Shown here in pieces: positions 33,606-42,466 of a DNA stretch of 64,000 nucleotides. The position numbers and the translations under genes are program-made. Origin of the DNA: Solirubrobacteraceae bacterium. GTDB lineage: Bacteria; Actinomycetota; Thermoleophilia; Solirubrobacterales; Solirubrobacteraceae. Under the pieces are notes generated by a model. The model searched no databases. It saw only the letters and a program-made list of their open reading frames with translations, and was not told where the DNA came from. Positions within the stretch are counted from its first letter, which is position 1. Every line of letters begins with the position of its first letter. The stretch is taken from assembly GCA_029263125.1 (NCBI GenBank), contig JAJCYD010000017.1, positions 1 to 64,000 on the forward strand, read 5' to 3'.

Positions 33606-34661
33606 ATGAGCACCGAGCTGCAGCCGCACGACGGCGTGCGGCTCGCACACGAGCGCCATGCCGCGATCCAGCGCGATCACGGCGAACTGCATCCCGACGC
33701 GATCGCCGCGGCGAGCGAGCTTGTCACCGAGCACCTTGCGGCTGGTGAGGCGCAGACCGGCGTCGACCTGCTGCGCGAGCTGTCCGAGCGCGCCACCGCG
33801 AAGCTCGGCGAGGAACACGAGGCAACCGGCCTTGCACTGGCCGCCTACGCCGAGGCGCTGCGCCAGTCCGGTGCGCCCGACGCCGAGCAGCTCGGCGTCC
33901 TGACCGACGCGATCAAGGCGTTCTCGGCGTCGGTCGGCCCGGCCGATCCGCGCACGACGGCGGCCTTCGCGCGCCTCGCGCACGTCGCGCTCAACGTGCA
34001 GGCCGTCGAGGTGGCAGTCACCGCTGGCATGCAGGCGCTGGGCAGCCTGATGACCCGCGGCGAGGGCGACAGCGCACAGGCCGGCGAGATCTACGCGACG
34101 CTCGCGATGGCGGCCGCCACGCGCCAGTCCCCTGCCGCCATGGGCGCGGCTGAGCGCGCCCATACGTTGACCGCGGAGCTACCCGCCGGCGACCCGGCAC
34201 GCAAGCGCGCGCGGACGGCCTGGAGCGGGCTCGGCTCCCCGCGGCGCCTGGTCGTCACGGCCGATCTGTCGGTGATCGCGTTCGGCTCGCCGTCATCGCT
34301 CGTGATCGAGTACGCGAACGTCGCCGACGACGGCGCCGCCGACCAGCACAACCACGGCCTGCGCGCCGAGGGAGCGCGAGCGTTTCGCGCCGCGATCTCC
34401 TCCTCTCCGTTCTCCTGGCGCTCCACGGCCGGAGGATTCGAGGCCGCCAGCCGCACCGGCGGTGGCGCCGCGCTGCGCTTCCTCGCCACCGCCGAGGGCG
34501 GTGAGGACGTCGAGGTCACCTTGGACGCCGGCGAACTGGATGCCCTGCGCACGGCGGTCTCCGACGCGCTCGGCGGCGCGGTCGCGACGGACGAGCCCGG
34601 GCGCAATGACCCGTGCCCCTGCGGCTCGGGCGCGAAGTACAAGAAGTGCTGCGGGCGCTGA
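33606..34661 (+). CDS. TPR-like protein with C-terminal SEC-C zinc motif
   Basis: The 351-residue protein has helical repeats at about 25-190 (a TPR-like pattern with Leu-Ala-Ala spacing), a beta-rich middle (about 205-320) and an exact SEC-C motif at the end (NDPCPCGSGAKYKKCCGR). SEC-C binds zinc and is best known from SecA, where it contacts SecB and ribosomes; standalone SEC-C proteins are poorly characterised. It lies 9 bp after the FmdB gene and probably shares its transcript. Confidence 0.8.
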   Translation: MSTELQPHDGVRLAHERHAAIQRDHGELHPDAIAAASELVTEHLAAGEAQTGVDLLRELSERATAKLGEEHEATGLALAAYAEALRQSGAPDAEQLGVLTDAIKAFSASVGPADPRTTAAFARLAHVALNVQAVEVAVTAGMQALGSLMTRGEGDSAQAGEIYATLAMAAATRQSPAAMGAAERAHTLTAELPAGDPARKRARTAWSGLGSPRRLVVTADLSVIAFGSPSSLVIEYANVADDGAADQHNHGLRAEGARAFRAAISSSPFSWRSTAGGFEAASRTGGGAALRFLATAEGGEDVEVTLDAGELDALRTAVSDALGGAVATDEPGRNDPCPCGSGAKYKKCCGR

Positions 34662-34788
34662 GCGCCGGCGCCACCGCAGCGACAGGCCGCCGCTTGTAGC
34701 TTCGCCGAGCACGTGCGGTAGCGGCGCGTGCCGCACACCACGCCGCCGGAAGTCGACCGTCACGTCCCCGAGGCGATCGCCTGCGAGG

Positions 34789-35670
34789 ATGACCGGGATG
34801 CTCGAGGTCACGCACTTCACCGATCCGGGCTGTCCGTGGGCGTACTCGGCGTCGCCGGCGCTGAGCACGTTGCGGTGGCGCTACGGAGCGCAACTGCGCT
34901 GGACGCTCGTGACGATCGGTCTCGCCGAGGACCCGGCGCTGTATGAGGCGCGCGGCTACACGCCGCTGAAGTCCGCCATCGGCTACACGACGTTTCGCCG
35001 TTTCGGGATGCCGCTGCTGGCAACGCCGAAGGCGAGCATCGCGGCCACGTCGCCCGCCTGCCGGACGATCGTCGCGACCCGCCTGGCGTCGCCTGAGCAC
35101 GAGCTGGCGGTCTTTCGCGCGTTGCAGTTCGCGCAGTTCACCACCGGCGCCGTGCTCGACGCCCCGCCGACGCTGCGCACGGCGCTGCTCGATGTCGCCG
35201 GGCTCGACGTCGACGCGATCCTCGCGGCGATCGACACACCGGCGGTGTGGGCGGCCTACGAAGCCGATCGTGCTCGAGCGCGCACCGCTGCCGGGACGCC
35301 GACGGAGTTTCAGGGCCGCTCGGCCAACAGCGACGGAGCGGTGCGCTACACGGCGCCGTCGCTCGTGTTCACGACGACGGACGGACGGTGCCTGGAGGCA
35401 GGCGGCTTTCAGCCGGTCGAGGCCTACGACGTCGTGATCGCAAACCTCGATCCCACGTTGGCGCGCCGCGCGCCGGCCGAGGATCCCGTCGAGGTGCTCG
35501 AGGCCTTCGAGCATCCGCTGGCGACCGTGGAGGTCGCCGCGATCATGGCCGAGCATCTCGCCGAGCCGCGCGTCGGGAGGGCCGAACGGGCCCTGCTGGA
35601 GACGGTCGCGGACGGACGTGCCGTGCAGCGACCGGCAGGCGACAGCGCGTTGTGGGCCCGTAGCGGCTGA
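34789..35670 (+). CDS. DsbA-family (FrnE-like) thioredoxin-fold protein
   Basis: The 293-residue protein begins MTGMLEVTHFTDPGCPWAYS. Asp-Pro-x-Cys-Pro-Trp-x-Tyr is the active-site strand of the FrnE/2-hydroxychromene-isomerase subgroup of DsbA, with only one of the two cysteines, so thiol-disulfide exchange would be monothiol or absent. A helical insertion (about 60-190) and a C-terminal part with cis-Pro-like TAPSLVF follow. No signal peptide. Possible role: glutathione- or mycothiol-linked isomerase or oxidoreductase. Confidence 0.75.
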   Translation: MTGMLEVTHFTDPGCPWAYSASPALSTLRWRYGAQLRWTLVTIGLAEDPALYEARGYTPLKSAIGYTTFRRFGMPLLATPKASIAATSPACRTIVATRLASPEHELAVFRALQFAQFTTGAVLDAPPTLRTALLDVAGLDVDAILAAIDTPAVWAAYEADRARARTAAGTPTEFQGRSANSDGAVRYTAPSLVFTTTDGRCLEAGGFQPVEAYDVVIANLDPTLARRAPAEDPVEVLEAFEHPLATVEVAAIMAEHLAEPRVGRAERALLETVADGRAVQRPAGDSALWARSG

Positions 35671-35774
35671 CAAGGTGCTGGCGCGTTCGGCGGGTGTGCC
35701 GATCCGCGACGACGAGGAGCTCATAGGACCAGAAAGCGCGCTTCCCGCGTCACGCGACTCGCGCTCAACCACCC

Positions 35775-35780
35775 AAGGAG
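35775..35780 (+). promoter_or_regulatory. ribosome binding site AAGGAG supporting a CTG start
   Basis: AAGGAG is followed by a 6-nt spacer and CTG at 35787. No ATG, GTG or TTG lies in the correct frame nearby, so this site fixes the start of the following ABM gene. Confidence 0.6.
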
Positions 35781-35786
35781 CTCCCA

Positions 35787-36086
35787 CTGTCAGATGTCAC
35801 CGTTGGCCTGCTGGTCCGCATCGAAGCGCTCGCCGGCAAGGAGCAGGAGGTCGCCGACTTCCTCGCCGGCGCCGTCGAGCTCGCTCGGCAGGAGCCCGCG
35901 ACGACGGCATGGTTCGCCGTGCGCATCGGCCCGTCGACGTTCGCCGTCTTCGACGTCTTCCCCGACGGCGACGGCCGCGACGCGCACCTCAGCGGCCCGA
36001 TCGCCGAAGCGCTGCTGGGAAGCGTCGGCACGCTGATCGAGCAGCCGACGATCGAGCCGGTCGACGTGCTGGCGGCCAAGCTCTAG
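35787..36086 (+). CDS. ABM-domain (antibiotic biosynthesis monooxygenase-like) protein with CTG start
   Basis: The 99-residue frame reads (L)SDVTVGLLVRIEALAGKEQ and then TTAWFAVRIGPSTFAVFDVF. The Arg-Ile-Glu-Ala-Leu-x-Gly-Lys-Glu-x-Glu strand and helix and the Trp-Phe-Ala-Val-Arg segment match ABM/quinol-oxygenase dimers. No ordinary start codon exists in frame; CTG at 35787 is well placed behind AAGGAG, and the ATG at 35794 is out of frame. The product is a likely small cytosolic monooxygenase or a degradative dimeric barrel. The gene converges on the repeat array downstream. Confidence 0.75.
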   Translation: MSDVTVGLLVRIEALAGKEQEVADFLAGAVELARQEPATTAWFAVRIGPSTFAVFDVFPDGDGRDAHLSGPIAEALLGSVGTLIEQPTIEPVDVLAAKL

Positions 36087-36103
36087 ATGAGCTAGCCCTC
36101 GCG

Positions 36104-36394
36104 GCTGGGCGGGTCATGCACGCAGGCCATACGCAACCCGCCTCGGCCACGGCCACGCTGTAGCCGACACCGCAGCTGGGCGGGTTCTGCACGCAGGCCA
36201 TGCGCAACCCGCCCCAGCCACGGCCACGGCCACGGCCACGGCCACGGCCACGGCCAAGCTGTAGCCGGCACCGCGCCTGGGCGGGTTCTGCACGCAGGCC
36301 ATACGCAACCCGCCCCGGCTACGGCCAAGCTGTAGCCGGCACCGCGGCTGGGCGGGTTCTGCACGCGGGTCATGCGGAAACCGCCCAGACTGCC
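36104..36394. repeat. tandem array of 71-bp hairpin units with internal CACGGC microsatellite
   Basis: Units are 36104-36174 (71 bp), 36175-36275 (101 bp, with five extra CACGGC hexamers), 36276-36346 (71 bp) and a partial unit from 36347. Each unit begins CTGGGCGGG and contains GGGCGGGTT ... AACCCGCCC, complementary 9-base arms (less perfect in the first unit) around a 19-nt loop, followed by a CACGGC tract and CTGTAGCC. The whole 36087-36395 gap between converging genes is this array; no gene is supported. It may act as a terminator array or belong to a dispersed repeat family. Confidence 0.85.
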
Positions 36395-36395
36395 G

Positions 36396-37645
36396 CTACG
36401 CCACCGGCTCGCTGACGATCTCGTCCTTCAGCGGGCGCAGGATGAGCAGGCCAACCAAGGCGGAGCCCGCGAGCACGAGGACGACCACGCGGCTGGCATC
36501 GAACGTCGACAGGCCGGCGAGGTCGTGCATGACGAGAATCGTGCCGCCCCACAGCACGAGCGGGCCAAAGCCCGTCGACAGCTTGCCGACCAGCGCGTAG
36601 AGGCCGAAGTCCTCGCCCCGGCGCTCGGCGGGGACGAGGCGCAGCAGGAAGACGGGGTCGACGGCTGACAGCGAGCCCAGCACGATGCCGATCAGCGGAC
36701 CGACGACCCACAGCAGCTCACCCGAGCCGCTGACCGCCGCCGCCAGCAGCGACGTGATCGCGATTACCAGCGTGCCGGTGATGACCCGCCTGGGTCCGAT
36801 GCGCTCGGCGAGCAGCCCGCCTCCGAACGCCCCGCCGATCGCCGTCACCGCCGAGACCGCCAGCAGCATGTCGATCGACGCGCCGTCAAAGTCGCCGCTG
36901 CGCCGGGCGGAGACCGTCAGGTAGGTCAGCACGGTCGCGATCGCGTCGACATGGAAGAAGCGCGCGAGCAGCAGGTCGCCCGAGCAGCAGGCGCCCGGCG
37001 CACGGTCGCCGCGAGCTGGGCGAACGGGCGCTGTGGCGGGACGTCGGGGTCGCGCGGCGGTCGCCGGCGCTCGCGCACGAGCAGGAAGCCGGGCAGCGCG
37101 AAGACGAGGAACAGGGCCGCCGCGGGCAGGAAGGCCCGCTCAGCCTGTCCGTCCTCGACGAACGAGCCGATCGCGAACAGCACAGTCAGGGTGCCGAGAT
37201 AGCCGACCGCCACGCCGATCCCCGAGACCCGCCCGCGCCGCTCCTCGGGCGCTACCGTGCTCAGCAGCGGGTGGTACTGGGCGTCGGCGCTGTTGAACGC
37301 GAACGTCGCGACGCCCGCGAGCAGCAGCGCCAGGAGGATCGAGTCGACGACGCCCAGCAGCGCGGTGACGAGCACGCTCAGCAGCGTGAAGGCGATGAGG
37401 ATCGGCTTGTGGCGGCCCATGCGGTCGGCCAGCGCGCCCAGCAGCGGCAGCGTCACGATCAGCGACACCGACACCGCCGCGACCATCAGCCCGACGTAGA
37501 TGTCAGGCTGCCCGCGCTCCTCGATGATCCAGTCGTTGTAGTAGCGCGTGACGACGACGAACGAGAAGATCGTGTTCGCGAAGTCCTAGAGGATCCACCC
37601 GACGACCGGCAGGCTCGGCAGGCGCCAGGGGCGGCCGTCGTCCAC
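36396..37645 (-). pseudogene. UMF1-type MFS transporter, disrupted by a stop and a frameshift
   Basis: From GTG 37645 the frame runs 19 codons to Gly-Trp-Ile-Leu and then TAG (37588-37586), where the UMF1 (Vps/Atg22-like) family has Tyr in Gly-Trp-x-Leu-Tyr-Asp-Phe-Ala-Asn. Reading on gives DFANTIFSFVVVTRYYNDW and the expected helices. Around 36970-37005 the frame shifts, the remaining six helices continuing in another frame to the stop at 36396. Both lesions together argue for decay rather than one error. The original was a 12-helix permease of about 415 residues. Confidence 0.8.
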
Positions 37646-37703
37646 GGCGGCAGGCTATGGCCTGCCGGTCGCGAGCTGGCGCGACGTCTAGGCTCAGCAG
37701 GGT

Positions 37704-38171
37704 ATGTCGGCGCCCTCGGACTCACCGACCTCGCAGACGACAAGCGATGTCGCCGCGTTCGAGGACGCGTTCATCGCATTCGTCCGATCCCTGCGCATCG
37801 CGCGGGCCAGGGCCGCGCGCGATCCATCCCTGGCCGCGCTCTCGCTCGCGCAGTACCAGCTGCTCGAAGCCGTCGACGCCGCCGGACAGGACGGCAACGC
37901 CCGGGTCGCCGAGCTCGCCGGCGTCACGCAGCCAACCGCCACGCGCGCGCTGAGCGCGCTCGAGCGGCGCGAGATGATCGTGCGGGTTCGCGGCAAGGAT
38001 CGCCGCTGCGTACGGGTGGCGCTGACCGACGAGGGACGGCGCGAGCTCGAGCGCAAGCGTGCCGTGGTTCACGAGCGACTGCTCGAGCTCCATCGGTCGC
38101 TCGATGCCGATGAGCGCGTCCAGGCCGTGGCGCTGATGGGCAAGCTCGCGGATCTCATCCAAACGCTGTAG
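37704..38171 (+). CDS. MarR-family regulator
   Basis: The 155-residue winged-helix protein has VAELAGVTQPTATRALSALE as recognition helix and VRGKDRRCVRVALTDEGR as wing (the Asp-x-R-x-x-x-x-x-Leu-Thr signature). It converges with the DHA2 drug exporter gene (4 bp between stops), so it is a natural candidate for controlling it. The exporter promoter carries a strong palindrome (39663-39689) of the right size. MarR proteins usually respond to phenolic or oxidative ligands. Confidence 0.88.
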   Translation: MSAPSDSPTSQTTSDVAAFEDAFIAFVRSLRIARARAARDPSLAALSLAQYQLLEAVDAAGQDGNARVAELAGVTQPTATRALSALERREMIVRVRGKDRRCVRVALTDEGRRELERKRAVVHERLLELHRSLDADERVQAVALMGKLADLIQTL

Positions 38172-38175
38172 CCGG

Positions 38176-39630
38176 TCAGCCGGGCTCCGCCGCGGGCTCG
38201 GTGGCGATCGACCGTCGCAGCCGACCAGGGACCGCGAGGGCGAGCCCCAACGCGGCGACCATGCCCACCGCCGACATCGCGAAGGCGAGCGTGAAGCCGG
38301 ACTCCTCGGGTAGACCGCCGGCCGCGATGCGTCCCGCGACGATGCTTGCGGCGATCTGGCCGCCGATCGCGCCACCGATCGTGCGCATGATCGTGTTCAT
38401 GCCGGTCGCGACGCCGGTCTGGTCCTGCTCGACGGCCTCGACGATGAGGTTGGCCATCGCCGCGAATGAGAACCCGATGCCCAGACCCAGCAGCGTCACG
38501 CCGATGTAGATGCTCAATCGCGAGTCATGCGAGACCGCCAGGAACGCGAAGCTCAGCGCGCCGGCGAACGTGCCGATCACGAGCGGCAGCTTGGAGCCGA
38601 AGCGGCCGCCCAGCCAGCCCGCGAACGGGCCGGCGACGAGCATGATCGCGGCGGAGGGCAGCAGGAACAGCCCGGCCTGCGTCACGTTGGCGTCGAAGCC
38701 GTAGCCCGCGCTGGACGGCGTCTGCACGAACTGCGGGATCAGGATGAACGATCCGAACATCCCGAAGCCGACGAGCAGGCCCGTGAGGTTCGTCGTGAAG
38801 ACCGCCCGCCTGCGCATCATCGTCATGTCGACCAGCGGCTGGGGCACCCGCCGTTCGAATGCCACCCACCACACCAGCAGCGCCGCGGCCGCGGCGAACA
38901 GCCCGAGGATCCGCCCCGAGCCCCAGCCCCAGTTGTGGCCCTCGCTGACGGCGACCAGCAGCGCCACGAGCCCGCCCGACAGCAGCGCCGCGCCCGCCCA
39001 GTCGATCTTGGCGGGACTCTTGACCGGCGACTCGGGAACGAACAGGTGGGTGGCGATCGTCGCGATCACCACGACGATCAGGCCCAGCCAGAAGATCCAC
39101 TCGTAGGAGAGGTTGTCGACGATCAGGCCGCTGAGCACGAGCCCTGCGCCGCCACCGATGCCGAAGGTGGCGCTGATCAGGCCGATGCCGGTCGCGACGC
39201 GCTCAGGCGGAAACTCGTCGCGGATGATGCCGAAGGACAGCGGGAAGACGGCGCCGCCGATGCCCTGGATGACGCGTCCGGCGATCAGCAGCTCGATCGA
39301 GTGCGACAGGGCGGCCACGAGCGAACCCAGCCCGAACACGACGAGCGTGGCGACGAGCATGCGCTCCTTGCCGAAGATGTCGCCGAGCCGGCCCACGATC
39401 GGCGTCGCGACCGAGGCGCTCAGCAGATAGGCCGTGAGCACGAATGTGACGGCCGTCGTCGACGTGCCCAGCTCGCGCTGGATCTCCGGCAGCGCCGGCG
39501 CGACGAGCGTCTGCGACAGCGCGTAGGCCAGCGCGCCGGTCACCAGGACGCCCAGCGTGACGCCGTAGTGCTGGCGCGGCTTGACGGGCACGTCGGAGCC
39601 GGCGGTGGCGTGTGCTTGGCGTCGGGTCAC
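38176..39630 (-). CDS. MFS drug exporter, DHA2 (EmrB/QacA) family
   Basis: The 484-residue protein has 14 predicted helices. LTAYLLSASVATPIVGRLGD is motif A-like, with Gly-Arg-Leu-Gly-Asp in loop 2-3. GLISATFGIGGGAGLVLSG is the antiporter motif C of helix 5. It exports amphiphilic drugs against protons. It is preceded by a 27-bp palindrome at its promoter and likely regulated by the convergent MarR gene. Confidence 0.9.
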   Translation of the reverse strand: MTRRQAHATAGSDVPVKPRQHYGVTLGVLVTGALAYALSQTLVAPALPEIQRELGTSTTAVTFVLTAYLLSASVATPIVGRLGDIFGKERMLVATLVVFGLGSLVAALSHSIELLIAGRVIQGIGGAVFPLSFGIIRDEFPPERVATGIGLISATFGIGGGAGLVLSGLIVDNLSYEWIFWLGLIVVVIATIATHLFVPESPVKSPAKIDWAGAALLSGGLVALLVAVSEGHNWGWGSGRILGLFAAAAALLVWWVAFERRVPQPLVDMTMMRRRAVFTTNLTGLLVGFGMFGSFILIPQFVQTPSSAGYGFDANVTQAGLFLLPSAAIMLVAGPFAGWLGGRFGSKLPLVIGTFAGALSFAFLAVSHDSRLSIYIGVTLLGLGIGFSFAAMANLIVEAVEQDQTGVATGMNTIMRTIGGAIGGQIAASIVAGRIAAGGLPEESGFTLAFAMSAVGMVAALGLALAVPGRLRRSIATEPAAEPG

Positions 39631-39662
39631 GGGGCGGGGCGGACAACGGTCGGCGCGGCCAA

Positions 39663-39689
39663 CAGATCGTTAGCTTAGCCAACGATCTG
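39663..39689. promoter_or_regulatory. 27-bp palindrome, candidate MarR operator
   Basis: Outer arms CAGATCGTT and AACGATCTG are perfect 9-bp complements separated by 9 bp. Inside, GTTAGC-TTA-GCCAAC adds a second near-perfect symmetry. It is centred about 45 bp upstream of the exporter start, overlapping the expected promoter. Confidence 0.7.
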
Positions 39690-39744
39690 CGCGCCCGGCG
39701 GTCGCCACGGGCCGCGTACGCAGCCACCAGTCCGGCGCGGCCCA

Positions 39745-39809
39745 GGGTCCGAGCAGGAATAGGTGCACGATCCGGTGGCCAGAGACCGCAGGTATTCCTG
39801 CTCGGGCCC
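39745..39809. terminator. 17-bp stem-loop directly after the P450 stop codon
   Basis: GGGTCCGAGCAGGAATA pairs with TATTCCTGCTCGGGCCC (one G-U pair in RNA), enclosing a 31-nt loop. The stem begins one base after the minus-strand P450 stop (39812-39810), so it is the likely 3' end of the peroxidase/P450 transcript. No U-tract follows. Confidence 0.7.
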
Positions 39810-41075
39810 TCAGCCGTCGAAGCGCACGGTCAGCCCCGACGGGAACGGACCCTCGAACTTCAGGTCGCCGTCGTCGCCGCGAGCACGCGTGATCGGGCGG
39901 CCCTCCAGCAGCGCGGTCATCAGCGCCGGGAGCTGGTGGCGCACGATCTGCTGGCCATAGCACGTGTGTAGGCCATGACCGAAGAGCATGTAGTCACTCC
40001 ACGGCCGGTCGATGCGGAAGTCCTCGGGATCGGCGATCGCGCGCTCGTCGTGCATCGCCGACAGCGTGCCGGCGAAGATCGTCGAGCCGGCCTTGACGGT
40101 CGTCTCGCGGTCGGTGCCCGCGGCGATCACGGCGTCCTGCGGACACAGGCGCAGCAGCGCGAAGTTCTGCGGGCTGAAGCGCAGCGCCTCCCAGACGTAC
40201 TGCCCGACGAGCGCGCGATCGCCGTCGCGCGCGGCGGCCTGGGCGCCGCGAAGCTCGTCCTCGCGCTCGAGCAGGACGTTGACCGCCCGTGCCAGCGAGT
40301 TTGAGACCGTGGGAATCCAGCCGACGATGTTGCCCAGGATGTTGTGGCGGATCGCGATGTCGAAGAACTTCGGCTCGCCGTCGTCCTGCAAGCGCAGCAG
40401 CCGCGTTAGCACGTCGTCGGGGACGTCCTCCCCAGCCCCGATCGCGGCCTTGCGCACGTCGATGAGGCCATCGAGATGCGTGCGCCACAGCGCCGCGTCC
40501 TGCAGCGCGCGCTCGCGCGTCTCTGCGAGGTTGTTGACGTTGATGAACAGCTCCCAGAAGATGTCGCGCGCCCAGCGCGCCTGCGTCTGCGCGTCGGGCC
40601 CCGGTGTGCCGAAGTACGCGTCGATCGATCGAATCAGCGCGGGGTCGGCAAGCTCGGAGACGACGTCGATCGACTCGCCGGCCTCGGAGACAAGCTCGCG
40701 CGCGTAGCCGAGCATCGCGTCGCCGAGCGGCTGCATGTCCTCGCGACGCACGGCGCGGTCCATCGCGGCGTGGTCATGGTGATACAGCGGCGTGTCGTCG
40801 ACGCCGAGGATGAACGGGCCCGTGACGGCCTGCATCTTCGGCCCGTACAGACCAGCCGTGAAGCGCTGCGGATCGCCGAGGACCTCCTTGACGTCCTCGG
40901 CCAGCGCGACGACCGTCAGCGCCTTCGTCGAGATGATCGGCTTGTGGTCGCGCATGAACGCGAACAGCCGCGGCGCCGTCTTGTCGGCGACCTGGCCGAA
41001 GAGGTTGGAAACATCCTCGGCGAGCTTGTCGGCGCGGTCCTTGAAGCGCTCGCGGATCTCGTCGTCGAGGCCCAC
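39810..41075 (-). CDS. cytochrome P450 without the usual I-helix acid-alcohol pair
   Basis: The GTG-start protein has 421 residues. The heme-thiolate loop is FGHGLHTCYGQ (C372) and the ExxR motif is EALR (E296-R299). The I-helix (about 243-268) reads GNIVGWIPTVSNSLA and lacks the usual (Ala/Gly)-Gly-x-(Asp/Glu)-Thr pair that protonates the O2 intermediate. This feature is typical of P450s that rearrange hydroperoxides, such as CYP74 or the P450 half of fungal Ppo enzymes. GTG 41075 lies 5 bases after the stop of the DyP gene. It is the last gene of a coupled four-gene operon with DyP and two small proteins. Confidence 0.88.
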   Translation of the reverse strand: MGLDDEIRERFKDRADKLAEDVSNLFGQVADKTAPRLFAFMRDHKPIISTKALTVVALAEDVKEVLGDPQRFTAGLYGPKMQAVTGPFILGVDDTPLYHHDHAAMDRAVRREDMQPLGDAMLGYARELVSEAGESIDVVSELADPALIRSIDAYFGTPGPDAQTQARWARDIFWELFINVNNLAETRERALQDAALWRTHLDGLIDVRKAAIGAGEDVPDDVLTRLLRLQDDGEPKFFDIAIRHNILGNIVGWIPTVSNSLARAVNVLLEREDELRGAQAAARDGDRALVGQYVWEALRFSPQNFALLRLCPQDAVIAAGTDRETTVKAGSTIFAGTLSAMHDERAIADPEDFRIDRPWSDYMLFGHGLHTCYGQQIVRHQLPALMTALLEGRPITRARGDDGDLKFEGPFPSGLTVRFDG

Positions 41076-41080
41076 CGCGG

Positions 41081-42466
41081 CTATCCCGTGGTTCCATCGG
41101 CGATCGCCGCAAGCGCGCTGACGCCCGGAACAAACAGGTACTCGCCGCCGCGCGTCTTGACGACCGCCTCCATCGGAGCCAGGAAGAAGGGCGGCCGGCC
41201 CTGGATCGTCATCTTGCCCGTGCCCTCCGGGTCGCCGAGCAGGAAGTCCTTGTCGTGGCCGAGGCCGAAGATGTTGCCGTCGTTGAGCCATTGCATCTGC
41301 ACTGCCTCGAACTGGCGCGAGATGCTGGCCTGGAAGCTGACGAAGACCAGGCCGCGGTCGGCGCGGTCGTCGGGCTTGCCGTCTGGGAGCGGGTCGCCGT
41401 AGGGCATGCCGCGGCGGATCATGCGGTGGCGGAAGGTCAGCGCGCCCTGAAAGCCCAGCGCGTCGCGCGGGTTGGAGCGGCGGATGTGCGAGCCCAGCGG
41501 GCAGCGCATGCCGTCGCTGTCTGACGAGTAGCGAAAATCGTTGGCGCCGCGTGCGGTGGCGTCGAAGTCCGGATCAGGCTTGTCGGGGTGGGTGACCAGC
41601 GGCGTGCCGTCCGTCCAGCGGCCGACGACCTTCGCCGCGAGCTTGTGCTCGTCTCCGGCTTGGTAGAGCTCCGCCGCGTCGGCCATCACGCGCCGCCACA
41701 GCGCGACGTCCTGGTAGAGCTTGCGCCACACCATGTACGTGCCGCTCTTGCCCAGCGGATCGGCCGGCGCGTTGGGCAGCGTGCGCTTGGGGTCGTCGCG
41801 CGTGTCCTCGTCGGGATAGCCGAGCACGAACTCGCCGGGCGCGAGCGCTCGCCAGCGGCCGTCCTCCTCGGGCACCCCTCCCCCGGGCGCCTTGTCGTCG
41901 CTGGCGCCCTGGACCGCAGGCTGGGCGAAGCCGTCCGCATAGCCGAAGTGCTCGCGCGCGCCCGTCAGCAGTGCCGTGTCCTGCTGGAAGACGATCTCCA
42001 GGCCCCCCGCGTCGTCCATCGCGGCGCGCATGAGCCCGAGCGCCCGGCGATGATCCTCGGCCTCCTGGGCGTTGATCGTCAACAGCACGTGGGCCGAGCC
42101 GTCGCCGAGCCCTCGCTCCCACGCGCCGGGATCGCTGACGCCCGTGTCACCGAGACGCTCCGCGCGCGAGGACATGCCCTCGCGAAACTCCGCCGAGAAG
42201 GAGGCGACGACCTCGTCGGAGACCCCCAGCGCCTTCAGCCCCGCGGCCGTTACGGCGACGTTGAGCGTCGTCACCGGCTTGCCGTCCTTCCACGGCTCGG
42301 CCGTCGTGACGTGATCCAGCAGGCCGGAGAACCAGGCGCGGGCCTGCTCGGGCGGGCAGGTGATCTTCACGAAGGCGTAGGAGGTGTGGTCGTAGTCGTT
42401 GCCGTAGGCGCGCAGGATGTCGCCTTGCAGATCGCGCAGATCGATGTGGACGCGGGCGTCTGCCAT
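41081..42466 (-). CDS. DyP-type heme peroxidase
   Basis: The 461-residue protein has the family signature GYADG (175-179; D178 is the distal acid), proximal His H327 in GSHIRRSNPRDA and the following LTFRHRMIRRG with the distal Arg. It begins MADARVHIDLRDLQGDILR, a ferredoxin-like beta strand and helix. There is no Tat or Sec signal, so it is cytosolic. It overlaps the upstream gene by one base (TGATG) and is followed by the P450. DyP peroxidases oxidise bulky aromatics using peroxide; its partner P450 suggests it may generate or consume a lipid or aromatic hydroperoxide. Confidence 0.9.
   Translation of the reverse strand: MADARVHIDLRDLQGDILRAYGNDYDHTSYAFVKITCPPEQARAWFSGLLDHVTTAEPWKDGKPVTTLNVAVTAAGLKALGVSDEVVASFSAEFREGMSSRAERLGDTGVSDPGAWERGLGDGSAHVLLTINAQEAEDHRRALGLMRAAMDDAGGLEIVFQQDTALLTGAREHFGYADGFAQPAVQGASDDKAPGGGVPEEDGRWRALAPGEFVLGYPDEDTRDDPKRTLPNAPADPLGKSGTYMVWRKLYQDVALWRRVMADAAELYQAGDEHKLAAKVVGRWTDGTPLVTHPDKPDPDFDATARGANDFRYSSDSDGMRCPLGSHIRRSNPRDALGFQGALTFRHRMIRRGMPYGDPLPDGKPDDRADRGLVFVSFQASISRQFEAVQMQWLNDGNIFGLGHDKDFLLGDPEGTGKMTIQGRPPFFLAPMEAVVKTRGGEYLFVPGVSALAAIADGTTG

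Noticed and set aside
36092-36373. Trp-Pro repeat ORFs on the minus strand in the hairpin array
   Set aside because: They follow from reading the CACGGC microsatellite and 71-bp units; no start site, and frames shift between units.
36104-36394. CRISPR array
   Set aside because: Units are nearly identical throughout with no variable spacers; it is a tandem repeat, not repeat-spacer.
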